Shown: piece after piece, positions 1-6,918 of the stretch
How positions within the stretch are numbered: the first letter of the stretch is position 1
Layout: each line of letters begins with the position of its first letter
Assembly: GCA_038257655.1 (NCBI GenBank)
Contig: JBBSJC010000152.1
Span: 1-15,252, forward strand
Source of the DNA: DASUME01 sp038257655
GTDB taxonomy: Bacteria > Myxococcota_A > Polyangia > Polyangiales > DASUME01
Direction: 5' to 3'
Length of the DNA stretch: 15,252 nucleotides
Made by a program: the position numbers and the translations under genes
The notes under the pieces: generated by a model
Told to the model about the DNA's origin: nothing
The model's input: only the letters and a program-made list of their open reading frames with translations
Database searches by the model: none

Positions 1-543
1 CACGTTGTCGAGATGGTAAGGGTCGGCTTCGCCGAACATTCCGCATGGGCGTAGCGCGCAAGTTGTGAGCGTCGGCAGGTTCGCAGCGAGCACCGCCTGC
101 TCCGCGGCGGCCTTGGTTGCGCAATAGGCGTCCTGAAAACGTGCGGGGTATGGCGCACTCTCGTCGATGTCGCGGTGATCGCGGCCATCGAGCACCACGT
201 CCATCGAGCTTGTGTAAACGAGCCCTTTCACGCCTTCGGCGTGGCAGGCGTCGATCACATTTTGGGTGCCTAAAACGTTGACACGCTGAAGGGCGCCCAA
301 GGGCCGCGTTCCCCAGTCGATCATGGACGCCATGTGCAGGACGACATCCGCTCCTTGCACAGCCTTGCGCAACGCCGCCGCGTCCGTGATGTCTCCTGTG
401 ATCGTCCGATCGGCAAGGTCGGATGCGAGCAAATCGAAGCTGACGATTTCCAGCGCTACGTCGCGGGCGCGCGCAAGGTCGCGAAGCTCAGGAATGGTAT
501 GACGCCCGAGAAAGCCGGCTCCGCCTGTGATCAGCATGCGCAT
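1..543 (-). CDS. NAD(P)-dependent epimerase / 3-beta-hydroxysteroid dehydrogenase family protein, N-terminal part (cut by window edge)
   Basis: This 181-codon open frame runs off the left edge. Its N-terminus has the extended-SDR Rossmann signature TGGAGFLG (residues 6-13), followed by the D-x-x-D type turn (GDITD) and the cofactor-side segment VVLHMAS. The active-site pattern Y-x-x-x-K is present as YCATK (Tyr140, Lys144). It is preceded by the VYTSS strand and followed by LRPCGMFGEAD, which matches the RPxGIFGEGD motif typical of 3beta-HSD/isomerase-like extended SDRs. These enzymes oxidise or epimerise sterol, sugar or isoprenoid-type substrates in the cytoplasm using NAD(P); the substrate here cannot be read. 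ATG at 543 is the first start after an in-frame TAG; a second ATG lies two codons later (537), and neither has a clear Shine-Dalgarno. It is divergent from the cellulase gene. The family call is firm; sugar epimerase versus sterol dehydrogenase is open. Confidence 0.88.
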   Translation of the reverse strand, partial: MRMLITGGAGFLGRHTIPELRDLARARDVALEIVSFDLLASDLADRTITGDITDAAALRKAVQGADVVLHMASMIDWGTRPLGALQRVNVLGTQNVIDACHAEGVKGLVYTSSMDVVLDGRDHRDIDESAPYPARFQDAYCATKAAAEQAVLAANLPTLTTCALRPCGMFGEADPYHLDNV

Positions 544-735
544 TGGGCAGAGAGACTATCAGGAAGCAGCGCCGCTCGTCGCCTTACGCGCCAGCTTGCT
601 GACGCACCTATACGTCGCGCTAGCTCGATCGGGCCGCAAGGTAATGCAGTAGTAATGTCTGATGCTGTTGACTCAGTAAAAGCCTCGCACCATGTCGCAG
701 AGGTGCGCATGGGGTGTGCGCAGCGGCAGACAGCA

Positions 736-751
736 TGTGACCCGTTTCACA
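736..751. promoter_or_regulatory. CRP/FNR-family-like operator, TGTGA-N6-TCACA
   Basis: TGTGA at 736-740 and TCACA at 747-751 are perfect inverted half-sites with a 6-bp spacer, the core geometry of the CRP consensus. The site lies in the 262-bp divergent region between the epimerase and the cellulase, 55 bp upstream of the cellulase start. Control of a cellulase by a cAMP-receptor-like regulator would make sense. The position relative to the transcription start is unknown, and no regulator gene is in the window. Confidence 0.4.
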
Positions 752-772
752 GCGCGCGACTGTCTATGGGTC

Positions 773-792
773 TGCACGCGCCGATGCGTGCA
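773..792 (+). promoter_or_regulatory. 7-bp inverted repeat just upstream of the cellulase ribosome binding site
   Basis: TGCACGC (773-779) and GCGTGCA (786-792) form a perfect 7-bp stem with a 6-nt loop. It ends 3 nt before the GGAGG Shine-Dalgarno at 796-800, which is spaced 5 nt from the ATG at 806. In RNA this could form a 5'-UTR hairpin beside the ribosome binding site, or in DNA serve as a repressor site. The function is inferred only from position and symmetry. Confidence 0.35.
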
Positions 793-805
793 GCCGGAGG
801 TGCAG

Positions 806-2293
806 ATGACACGCAAACGAAGCTGGCTCTTACACACGCTGACCGTAGCCAGTGCCCTCATGCTCCACGCGTGTGTCGCGGAGATCGACAGCAGCGAGGC
901 CCCTGAGCAAAGCCCCGACGAAAGCGCTGAGCCGATTGAAAGGCTCACGTTAGCCCTCGGTGGCGGCGCGATGGGACTACGCGGCGTCAACCTTGCTGGC
1001 GCGGAGTTCGGGAACAACATCCCTGGCAGTAAGGGCGTCGACTACGCCTATCCCACTCGCGCCGAAGTTGACTACTTCATGCAAAAGGGCATGACGGTTT
1101 TTCGCATACCGTTCATGTGGGAACGTCTGCAGCGCCAAGAGCGTGCGGAGCTCAACGCAAACGAGCTTTCGTCGCTCACCGACATCGTCGGTTACGCGAC
1201 CTCCCGAGGCGCATCGGTCGTGATCGATCCGCATAACTATGCGCGCTATTACGGCAGGCTGCTGGGGTCAGAAGTTTCGGACAGCGCGTTTGCGGACTTG
1301 TGGACGCGGCTTGCCAACCGCTTCAAGAGTGATGAGCGCGTGATCTTCGGCCTCATGAATGAGCCGAACACGATGCGCAGTGAGCAATGGGCGCGCTCTG
1401 CCAACGTGGCTATCCAAGCCATCCGTGCCACGGGCGCCAGCAATTTGATTCTTGTGCCCGGTGTAGCCTGGAGCGGGGCGCACTCATGGTTGCAGGACTG
1501 GTACGGCACGCCAAACGCTCAGGTCATGCTCACGATCAGGGACCCACTCAACAACATGGCCTTCGAGGCGCATCAGTATCTCGACGGGGATGCTTCGGGA
1601 ACCAATGAGAGGTGCGCCGGTACGAATGTTGGCGATGAACGGATGCGCGCCTTTACGGGCTGGCTTAGGCAACATGGTAAGAAGGGTTTTCTCGGCGAGT
1701 TCGGAGCGGGGCGCAATCAAACCTGTATGTCGGCACTCGAAAGCCTGCTGAGTCATTTGGACCAGAATGCGGATGTATACCTCGGCTTCACGTATTGGGC
1801 GGCAGGTCCCATGTGGGGAGAGTACATCTACACGCTCGAGCCGCGTGATGGTCAAGATCGGCCGCAAATGGCGGTGATCGCGCGCCATCTGTCGTTCACG
1901 CCTCCGGCCGCACCGAAACCCCCGACGCCTGCAGCGCCTCAGCCGCCACCTCCCGCGCCGCCTAGCGAGCCGCCGCCTGCTACGCCGACGCCGCCTGCAA
2001 CGGGTGGTGGAAAGGTCGCCGCCACCATGAGCGTCAGCTCGTCGTGGCAGGGTGGGTACTGTGCCGACGTGCGCGTCACGAATGCTGGTCGAACCGCCAC
2101 AGCCTCATGGACCGTGCGGCTCGATGACAATGGCGCGCCGATTACGCAACTGTGGAACGGGCTGCCGTCTCAGTCAGGCGGTGTGTACACAATCAAAAAT
2201 GTTGACCATAATCGCGCCATCCCTGCGGGCGGGCACATCACGTTTGGCTTCTGCGCGAATAGTGCGTCGGGTCGACGGGCGCGTCTGCTCTAG
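806..2293 (+). CDS. GH5 (subfamily 5-like) endoglucanase lipoprotein with Pro-rich linker and C-terminal CBM2-like module
   Basis: Secreted cellulase, predicted to hydrolyse internal beta-1,4-glucan bonds at the cell surface. The start at 806 is chosen over the longer frame because GGAGG (796-800) lies 5 nt upstream and the next residues form a lipoprotein signal ending LMLHAC (lipid-anchored Cys23). The GH5 domain spans about residues 50-365. Visible landmarks are VIDPHNYARYYG, acid/base Glu186 in LMNEP, HQYLD followed by SGT, nucleophile Glu298 in FLGEFGAG, and TYWAAGPMWG. This pattern matches fungal EGII-type GH5_5. A Pro/Ala linker (about 365-400) leads to a CBM2-like beta-sandwich with the SSWQGGYCADV, VTNAG, SWTV and GFCANS signatures. 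The module ends abruptly with RRARLL, roughly one strand short of a full CBM2, so a small 3' frameshift is possible. The catalytic call is strong; exact substrate preference is inferred. Confidence 0.92.
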   Translation: MTRKRSWLLHTLTVASALMLHACVAEIDSSEAPEQSPDESAEPIERLTLALGGGAMGLRGVNLAGAEFGNNIPGSKGVDYAYPTRAEVDYFMQKGMTVFRIPFMWERLQRQERAELNANELSSLTDIVGYATSRGASVVIDPHNYARYYGRLLGSEVSDSAFADLWTRLANRFKSDERVIFGLMNEPNTMRSEQWARSANVAIQAIRATGASNLILVPGVAWSGAHSWLQDWYGTPNAQVMLTIRDPLNNMAFEAHQYLDGDASGTNERCAGTNVGDERMRAFTGWLRQHGKKGFLGEFGAGRNQTCMSALESLLSHLDQNADVYLGFTYWAAGPMWGEYIYTLEPRDGQDRPQMAVIARHLSFTPPAAPKPPTPAAPQPPPPAPPSEPPPATPTPPATGGGKVAATMSVSSSWQGGYCADVRVTNAGRTATASWTVRLDDNGAPITQLWNGLPSQSGGVYTIKNVDHNRAIPAGGHITFGFCANSASGRRARLL

Positions 2294-2361
2294 CTACCTG
2301 CTGGGGCTGGTCCGCGTGCCGCCACCGCGTTGTGGCAGCCGGGCTGCGGAAGTACTGTCCG

Positions 2362-2669
2362 TCAGAGATAGCCGCCGAGTCCAAACCAGAGCTGCAGAGA
2401 ACTGAGATGGCCGTCTTTGAAGCTTTCGCCATCGGAGTCTCCGGAGCCGCTCCCTTCCTCGGCGCGCGCAGCCAGGAGCAGGTCGTAGCTGATGCGGCGG
2501 CCCAGCCCAAAGTTGCTCCGATACGCGGAGTAAGGTCGACCACGTCACCGAGCGGGATGCGGTAGCCGACGCAAGACAGCGCTGTCGCGGCCGTTAGGTC
2601 GTGGGAAAACGCCTCACTGTGATGATTGCGTGAGCAGAGAAGATACCTCAGCCCGATAAAGCTTCTCAT
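2362..2669 (-). pseudogene. Frameshifted C-terminal remnant of an outer-membrane beta-barrel protein
   Basis: On the minus strand two frames join into one coherent beta-barrel-like sequence. The upstream part reads MRSFIGLRYLL, later VGYRIPLGDVVDLTPRIGA. One base is then missing near 2513, and a second frame continues FGLGRRISYDLLLAARAEE, ending LQLWFGLGGYL and a TGA at 2362-2364. Alternating hydrophobic strands, an acidic Ser/Gly loop (GSGSGDSDGE) and a terminal aromatic-rich strand are typical of small porin-like barrels. Only about 100 residues remain and no signal peptide is visible, so the 5' part appears lost. It is convergent with the cellulase. The frameshift could be real decay or a sequencing error. 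The barrel assignment rests on pattern recognition, not on a named family. Confidence 0.5.
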
Positions 2670-2737
2670 TTCGAAGAAACAGGCGGCGCTAGGACAAGGT
2701 GTGTACAGGTGGCACGCGGCATGCGTATGCGGGAGCA

Positions 2738-3922
2738 ATGCGTGAGTCGTCGCCCGAGTATCAGATGAGTCAGAGGGGCCTGCTCCGCGAAGGCACGCGT
2801 ATTGGACCCGATCTGACCGTGATCGACGTCCTTGGGGAAGGCGGCACGGGCGTGGTCTACCGCGCTCAGCATGCGGTCCTACGCCGCGAGGTGGCTGTCA
2901 AGATGTCGAAAGTCTCGGGGCCGCTCGCAGCAGAAGCCAGAGCGCGCTTGGTGCGTGAGGCTCGCATGTGCGCCTCGATTCGCGACTCCCACGTGCCGCG
3001 CATCTACGCCTTGGCCGAGCTAGAGGATGGCACCCCGTTCATCGTGATGGAAAAGGCAGAGGGAACCACGCTCTCGCACACGCTCGCGTCGCGGCGCCTG
3101 GCGGTGAAAGAGGCGTGCGCCCTAGGGTGCGAGCTGCTCGATGCGTTGGCCGCTGTGCACCGCAAGGGCATCGTCCATCGTGATATCAAGCCGAGCAACC
3201 TGATGGTTCACCTGAAAGAAGGCGCGCCGCTTAAGTTGCGCCTATTAGACTTCGGCGTGGGTAAGGTGGTGAGTACGAGTGAACTGGACCTGCCAGCGCT
3301 TACCTGCCGCGGAGAGCTGCTCGGTACGCCGCTCTATATGGCACCGGAGCAGATCTTGGCGCAGCCCATCGACGCGCGCGCCGATCTCTACTCTGCAGGC
3401 GTCGTGATCTACGAGATGTTGGCAGGGCGCACCCCATTCGAGGGAGACAGCGTGGGCGCCGTGTTCGCCTCGGTGCTCCGCGATGAGATCGTGCCGCTCG
3501 CCTCACTGCGTCCGAATCTTCCTGCCTCCTTGCTAACGGTCGTGCGAAACGCAACCGCCAAACAAGCGGAGCACCGATATGCAGACGCGCGCGCCATGCG
3601 CGAGGCGCTCGGCACTGCGCTCAAAGAGGTTCACGCCCTGGGAGATGCGCCCGGATTCGACGGCGCTGAGCATGAAAGCCTCGCAGACCTATCCCCTACC
3701 CTCGTTTACAAGTCGAGCTTCAACGCTTCTCGGGCTGCCGCAGACAACCGACATCGCACCATCTCCCTTTCTTTGGCGCGAACGGTTCGCGTATTGACCC
3801 GCGATGGAGCGGCTGAGCCCTCTGGCGTGCTCAAGCTGCGACCGCGAGTGGGCTTTCGCGTACAACGCGACGCTCTCGCCCTGGATTCGACGCTCGCGGA
3901 TCGCCTTGGTGTGCGCTCTTAG
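2738..3922 (+). CDS. Hanks-type serine/threonine protein kinase, cytosolic
   Basis: Phosphorylates Ser/Thr of target proteins with ATP. The kinase domain fills about residues 25-300 and all core motifs are intact: glycine loop GEGGTGVVY (33-41), VAVK with Lys55, the alpha-C Glu in VREAR (Glu74), HRDIKPSN (catalytic Asp149, Asn154), DFG (171-173), GTPLYMAPE, DLYSAGVVIYEMLAG, and a final RY in the HRYADA segment. The remaining C-terminal ~95 residues contain no transmembrane helix and no PASTA, TPR or WD repeat that I can recognise, so the protein is probably soluble. ATG 2738 follows GGGAG by only 2 nt; the downstream ATG at 2765 (MSQRG) is an alternative start still ahead of the glycine loop. 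Stand-alone gene. Such kinases are abundant in myxobacteria; the substrate is unknown. Confidence 0.93.
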   Translation: MRESSPEYQMSQRGLLREGTRIGPDLTVIDVLGEGGTGVVYRAQHAVLRREVAVKMSKVSGPLAAEARARLVREARMCASIRDSHVPRIYALAELEDGTPFIVMEKAEGTTLSHTLASRRLAVKEACALGCELLDALAAVHRKGIVHRDIKPSNLMVHLKEGAPLKLRLLDFGVGKVVSTSELDLPALTCRGELLGTPLYMAPEQILAQPIDARADLYSAGVVIYEMLAGRTPFEGDSVGAVFASVLRDEIVPLASLRPNLPASLLTVVRNATAKQAEHRYADARAMREALGTALKEVHALGDAPGFDGAEHESLADLSPTLVYKSSFNASRAAADNRHRTISLSLARTVRVLTRDGAAEPSGVLKLRPRVGFRVQRDALALDSTLADRLGVRS

Positions 3923-4557
3923 CGCAGGCTGAGCGCGACATGGCTCCTGCGTCCCCACCTGACCGCTATCGCGAATGCACGGGTAGACCACCGGTGCGGC
4001 GTAGCAAGCTACTTGTGCAGCGTGGCGAGCTACTTAGAAACAGCGCAGACGACTGATAGTCAGGCGTTTGGAGCCGCTATAAGACGCCCCTTCCGAGCGA
4101 CCCAGAACGTCGCGATCTGAGTGTCTGCAATCAACGCAGCGCACACGCGCGTGCATGTCATCTGCGCGCGAAACAGACTGGAAGATCGTGCGCGCACCTC
4201 GCTGCACAAGGTAACCGGGTCTCGATCGACCGACTCATCGAAGCGTAAGACCGAGTTGGAGACGGGCGCACACGTGCGCAGCACAAACCCGAGTAAATGC
4301 GCGAGGGGGGATCTGCACTTTTACCCTGTACATGGACGACCCCAAAAGCAGTCCCTACCCTCGATGGCGGAGACTAGCGTGGCTGATTTCCGCCTGATGC
4401 TAGCGCTGCTTGGGTGAAAACGAAGCCCAGCGAAAACAGTCAGGTCAGTAAGGTATTGGACTGTTAGCTTAGGAACTCGCGCTGGCATCTGAGGGGAGCC
4501 GGCACTTTGCGCGCGCCGATATTTTAGCGCGCTGCCACTCAGGTATGAGGAGATGCG
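3923..4557. other. Intergenic region of 635 bp, no convincing gene
   Basis: Short open frames exist on both strands, but none has a recognisable motif, a good ribosome binding site or protein-like composition. The stretch contains a 21-bp spaced near-repeat (3999-4035, listed separately). It ends with a strong GAGGAG Shine-Dalgarno (4547-4552) for the beta-helix lipoprotein. A GG-N10-GC pair at 4501-4514 superficially resembles a sigma-54 promoter but lacks the TTGC element. The region probably holds the long 5' leader and promoter of the downstream gene. Confidence 0.5.
3999..4035. repeat. Two near-identical 16-bp direct repeats with 21-bp periodicity
   Basis: GCGTAGCAAGCTACTT (3999-4014) and GCGTGGCGAGCTACTT (4020-4035) differ at two positions. 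The first copy is itself an inverted repeat (GTAGC-AA-GCTAC). A 21-bp period is two helical turns, so both would face the same side of DNA. That arrangement is common for tandem regulator sites. The site lies about 85 bp after the kinase stop and 520 bp before the next start. Confidence 0.4.
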
Positions 4558-6552
4558 ATGAAGCAATCTGTTCGAGCTCTGTTGTTGATCGGTGTGGGGT
4601 TTTCGTTGTCTGCTTGCGGGACAGGGTACGTCGGGGAAGCATCAGACTTACCCGCAGGATCGGCCGAGAACGCGATCGACAATCTGAGCGACGATGCGAC
4701 TCTCGCAGCATCACAGCTGTCGTCTGACGAAGTAAGGCAGCGCTGGGCAGACGTCATCGCCGCCTGGCGTAAACGAGGCGGGGGCAAAGGCGGGGGCGGC
4801 ACAACGGGCGGAACGACGGGAGGAGCCTCTACTAGCGGCACTTCGACCGGTGGGGAAGTAGACGGATCGTCAGGTGGCACAGTCGATGGAACCTCAGGTG
4901 GAACCTCAGGCGGGACTGTGGGCGGAACCTCAGGCGGGACTGTGGGCGGAACCTCAGGCGGAACGACTGGTGGCACATCAACGCCGCCGGCGGCCGGTGC
5001 AGGCACCACCTACGCGTGCCCCGATGCCAAGCCGACAGGTGCCATTCATTACGTGTGCGACTGTGGAACCGGCGCGTCGAGTCAGTGTGTGCCGGGAAAC
5101 GACGGCAACACCGGTACGAGCGCCGCGTCACCCTGGCGATCGTATGAAAAGGCGCGCGCGTACTTCTCAGGCATGCCTGCGGGCGAAACCGTCGCCTTTT
5201 GTCGCGGCGGCTCCTTTGGTATCGGGTCCAACACGCGCTGGATGAACACGCAGTGCCGTGCGGGAAATCGCTGCATCGTGCGCGACTATGTTCCCTCGTG
5301 GGCAAGCGCAGCAACGAGCGCGCCGGTGATCACTCTCGGCAGCACAGACCGCTTTTTCTCGATCGAAAACGGCGGTGCTCCGGTTCATGAAGAGGGTTAT
5401 GTCTTTGCGAACCTGAGTCTTCGGGGCAACGGCTCCGGGACCGGATTCTTTTTTTACAACGACACCGATGACGTGCAGATCTGCAACTCTACGTTCGACA
5501 AGCTAGGCACCGGCGTCCATCTCGAAGGATCGAACCCCGGCACCGGTGACACCCGCCAGCAGCGCATCGTCGTGAGGGGCAACCGTTTCACGAACAACTC
5601 GGGCTTTGGCGTCCTGGGTGGCTGCGATGATTGCGTGGTCGAAGACAACTACTTCGAGAACAACGGCTCGCGGGCGATCTTTGATCACAACCTTTACCTT
5701 ACGAATGGCGGTAATCAGGGGATCCCGTTCAAGAACATGCGTGTTTCTCGCAATGAGCTCTACCGCTCCACAATCATCGACGGGAAATGCCAGGCAGTTT
5801 CGTTCGTTGTGCACGGCCTCTACGACAACCTGCTGATCGAGGATAACTACATACACGAAGACGTGGGCAAGGTAACGGGCGGCTGTTGGGGATTGGCTGT
5901 CGACGCCGGTGATTACGATAGGGAAGGATTTCGTAATCTGACCATTCGTGGCAACCGCGTCGAAAGCGTCGGGGGTGTCTTCATCGGTGTGAACGCCTGT
6001 CAGAACTGCGTGATCGAGAACAACGTCGCCATCAACATGCAGAACGCCGAAAGCTTCGGCATCGTCGCTCCGGACCGCTCACGCACCGATCCCGATCTGC
6101 CGATGAGCTCGGTGACCGTGCGCAACAACTCCATCTACTTCGGCGCGGGTAGCGGTACCGGCATCGTCATGGGCACCGAGGGAACAAACCACCTCGTCAC
6201 CAGCAACGCCATCCACTTTGCTGGAACGGGCTCCTTCGATTGTTTCGACCTGAATCTCAACAAGAGCGCGTACACGATGGTCGACAACAACCTATGTTAC
6301 TCCTCGCGTACGACCGTCAGCTGGATGCGAGGGGTGGGTAGCCTGGCCACGTGGCGCGCAAGCTCCGGCTTTGACCAGCATTCCGCCGTAAAAGACCCTG
6401 GTTACCTGTCATTGGTAGCACCGTACAACCTCTCCTCATCCTCTATTGCGTCTCCCATGGTGGACCAAGGACACGCGACGCTCAGCGCGCCCGCGGCCTT
6501 CGGTGGGGTGTCTCGCGGTGCCCAGCCCGACGTGGGCGCCTACCAACGCTAG
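4558..6552 (+). CDS. Secreted lipoprotein with Gly/Thr-rich linker and right-handed parallel beta-helix domain
   Basis: A 664-aa protein predicted to be lipid-anchored outside the cytoplasm. The signal peptide ends SLSAC with Cys20. A low-complexity linker rich in Gly/Thr/Ser (about residues 77-145) follows, then a Cys-containing module (YACPDAK, YVCDCG, QCVPGNDG) that introduces the helix. From about 235 to 620 there are repeated beta-helix coils of the type I-x-N-N-x-F: VQICNSTF, IVVRGNRFTNN, CVVEDNYFENN, NLLIEDNYIHED, LTIRGNRVES, CVIENNVA, VTVRNNSIYFG. The C-terminus QPDVGAYQR matches the D(I/V)GAYE-like end seen in many beta-helix proteins. Such folds bind or cleave polysaccharides (pectate lyase/NosD-like), but no catalytic set can be assigned. 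GAGGAG at 4547-4552, 5 nt before the ATG, supports this start. Confidence 0.85.
   Translation: MKQSVRALLLIGVGFSLSACGTGYVGEASDLPAGSAENAIDNLSDDATLAASQLSSDEVRQRWADVIAAWRKRGGGKGGGGTTGGTTGGASTSGTSTGGEVDGSSGGTVDGTSGGTSGGTVGGTSGGTVGGTSGGTTGGTSTPPAAGAGTTYACPDAKPTGAIHYVCDCGTGASSQCVPGNDGNTGTSAASPWRSYEKARAYFSGMPAGETVAFCRGGSFGIGSNTRWMNTQCRAGNRCIVRDYVPSWASAATSAPVITLGSTDRFFSIENGGAPVHEEGYVFANLSLRGNGSGTGFFFYNDTDDVQICNSTFDKLGTGVHLEGSNPGTGDTRQQRIVVRGNRFTNNSGFGVLGGCDDCVVEDNYFENNGSRAIFDHNLYLTNGGNQGIPFKNMRVSRNELYRSTIIDGKCQAVSFVVHGLYDNLLIEDNYIHEDVGKVTGGCWGLAVDAGDYDREGFRNLTIRGNRVESVGGVFIGVNACQNCVIENNVAINMQNAESFGIVAPDRSRTDPDLPMSSVTVRNNSIYFGAGSGTGIVMGTEGTNHLVTSNAIHFAGTGSFDCFDLNLNKSAYTMVDNNLCYSSRTTVSWMRGVGSLATWRASSGFDQHSAVKDPGYLSLVAPYNLSSSSIASPMVDQGHATLSAPAAFGGVSRGAQPDVGAYQR
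4897..4968 (+). repeat. 24-bp tandem repeat encoding the Gly/Thr linker
   Basis: The unit GGCGGAACCTCAGGCGGG plus ACTGTG recurs with 24-bp period for about three copies. It encodes GGTSGGTV and adjoins diverged shorter versions on both sides. The near-perfect DNA identity of the central copies points to recent slippage or unequal crossing-over within the linker of the beta-helix lipoprotein, so linker length probably varies between strains. Confidence 0.75.
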
Positions 6553-6555
6553 GCA

Positions 6556-6756
6556 TCACCTAGGCGCCGCGCGCCTTCCGGAACAATGCATGGCGCGTGA
6601 CTTCTGATTCCCCAGCGGGCAGGTCGGCCAGTGTCCGCCCTGCCCGTCTTGCTTGTAAGATTGCAGGGCCTCGTAGCGCAGATGGGACAGCACGATCGTC
6701 TGCATCTCATCCTGCGCGACGCCGGCCACGGCTAGACCGGCGCGGCTGATAGTCAT
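6556..6756 (-). CDS. Possible small hypothetical protein (66 aa), weak
   Basis: An open frame starting MTISRAGLAVAGVAQDE with mostly G/C third positions, between the beta-helix gene and the next plus-strand gene. I recognise no family. There is only a faint AAGG in place of a Shine-Dalgarno. The frame contains the terminator-like hairpin of the upstream gene, which argues against it. Most likely a chance open frame in the 366-bp gap 6553-6918; otherwise nothing else is seen in that gap. Confidence 0.22.
   Translation of the reverse strand: MTISRAGLAVAGVAQDEMQTIVLSHLRYEALQSYKQDGQGGHWPTCPLGNQKSRAMHCSGRRAAPR
6616..6646 (+). terminator. Hairpin terminator downstream of the beta-helix lipoprotein
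   Basis: CGGGCAGG (6616-6623) pairs perfectly with CCTGCCCG (6639-6646). After one mismatch, CGG pairs with CCG and closes a 7-nt loop. The stem is followed by TCTTGCTTG, a moderately U-rich tail. It lies 64 bp past the stop codon, in the right place to end transcription of the lipoprotein gene. The tail is short for a classical intrinsic terminator. Confidence 0.55.
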
Positions 6757-6918
6757 GTGCCTTGACTACACCTGGCCAGCGCAAGTGACCCACGCCCCCC
6801 TGTCCGCAACACGCTGAGAGGGGGGTAGCCGCGTTTAGGCACAGGAACGGTCGATATTCGCGTGTATTGCGAACTGTCGACTACCGTTGCTCGAAGAATA
6901 GCGCTAACTCCCCGTTCG

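Noticed and set aside
668..673. TTGACT as a -35 box upstream of the cellulase
   Set aside because: No acceptable -10 box lies 16-18 bp downstream.
692..805. N-terminal extension of the cellulase frame back to 692
   Set aside because: The extension is Arg/Cys-rich and unlike a signal peptide. A strong Shine-Dalgarno and a proper lipoprotein signal begin at 806.
4060..4417. Short open frames on both strands within the 635-bp gap
   Set aside because: No Shine-Dalgarno, no family resemblance and no codon bias; treated as chance frames.
4501..4514. Sigma-54-like GG-N10-GC pair upstream of the beta-helix gene
   Set aside because: The GG and GC spacing fits, but the conserved TTGC of the -12 element is absent, and GC-rich DNA produces such pairs often.
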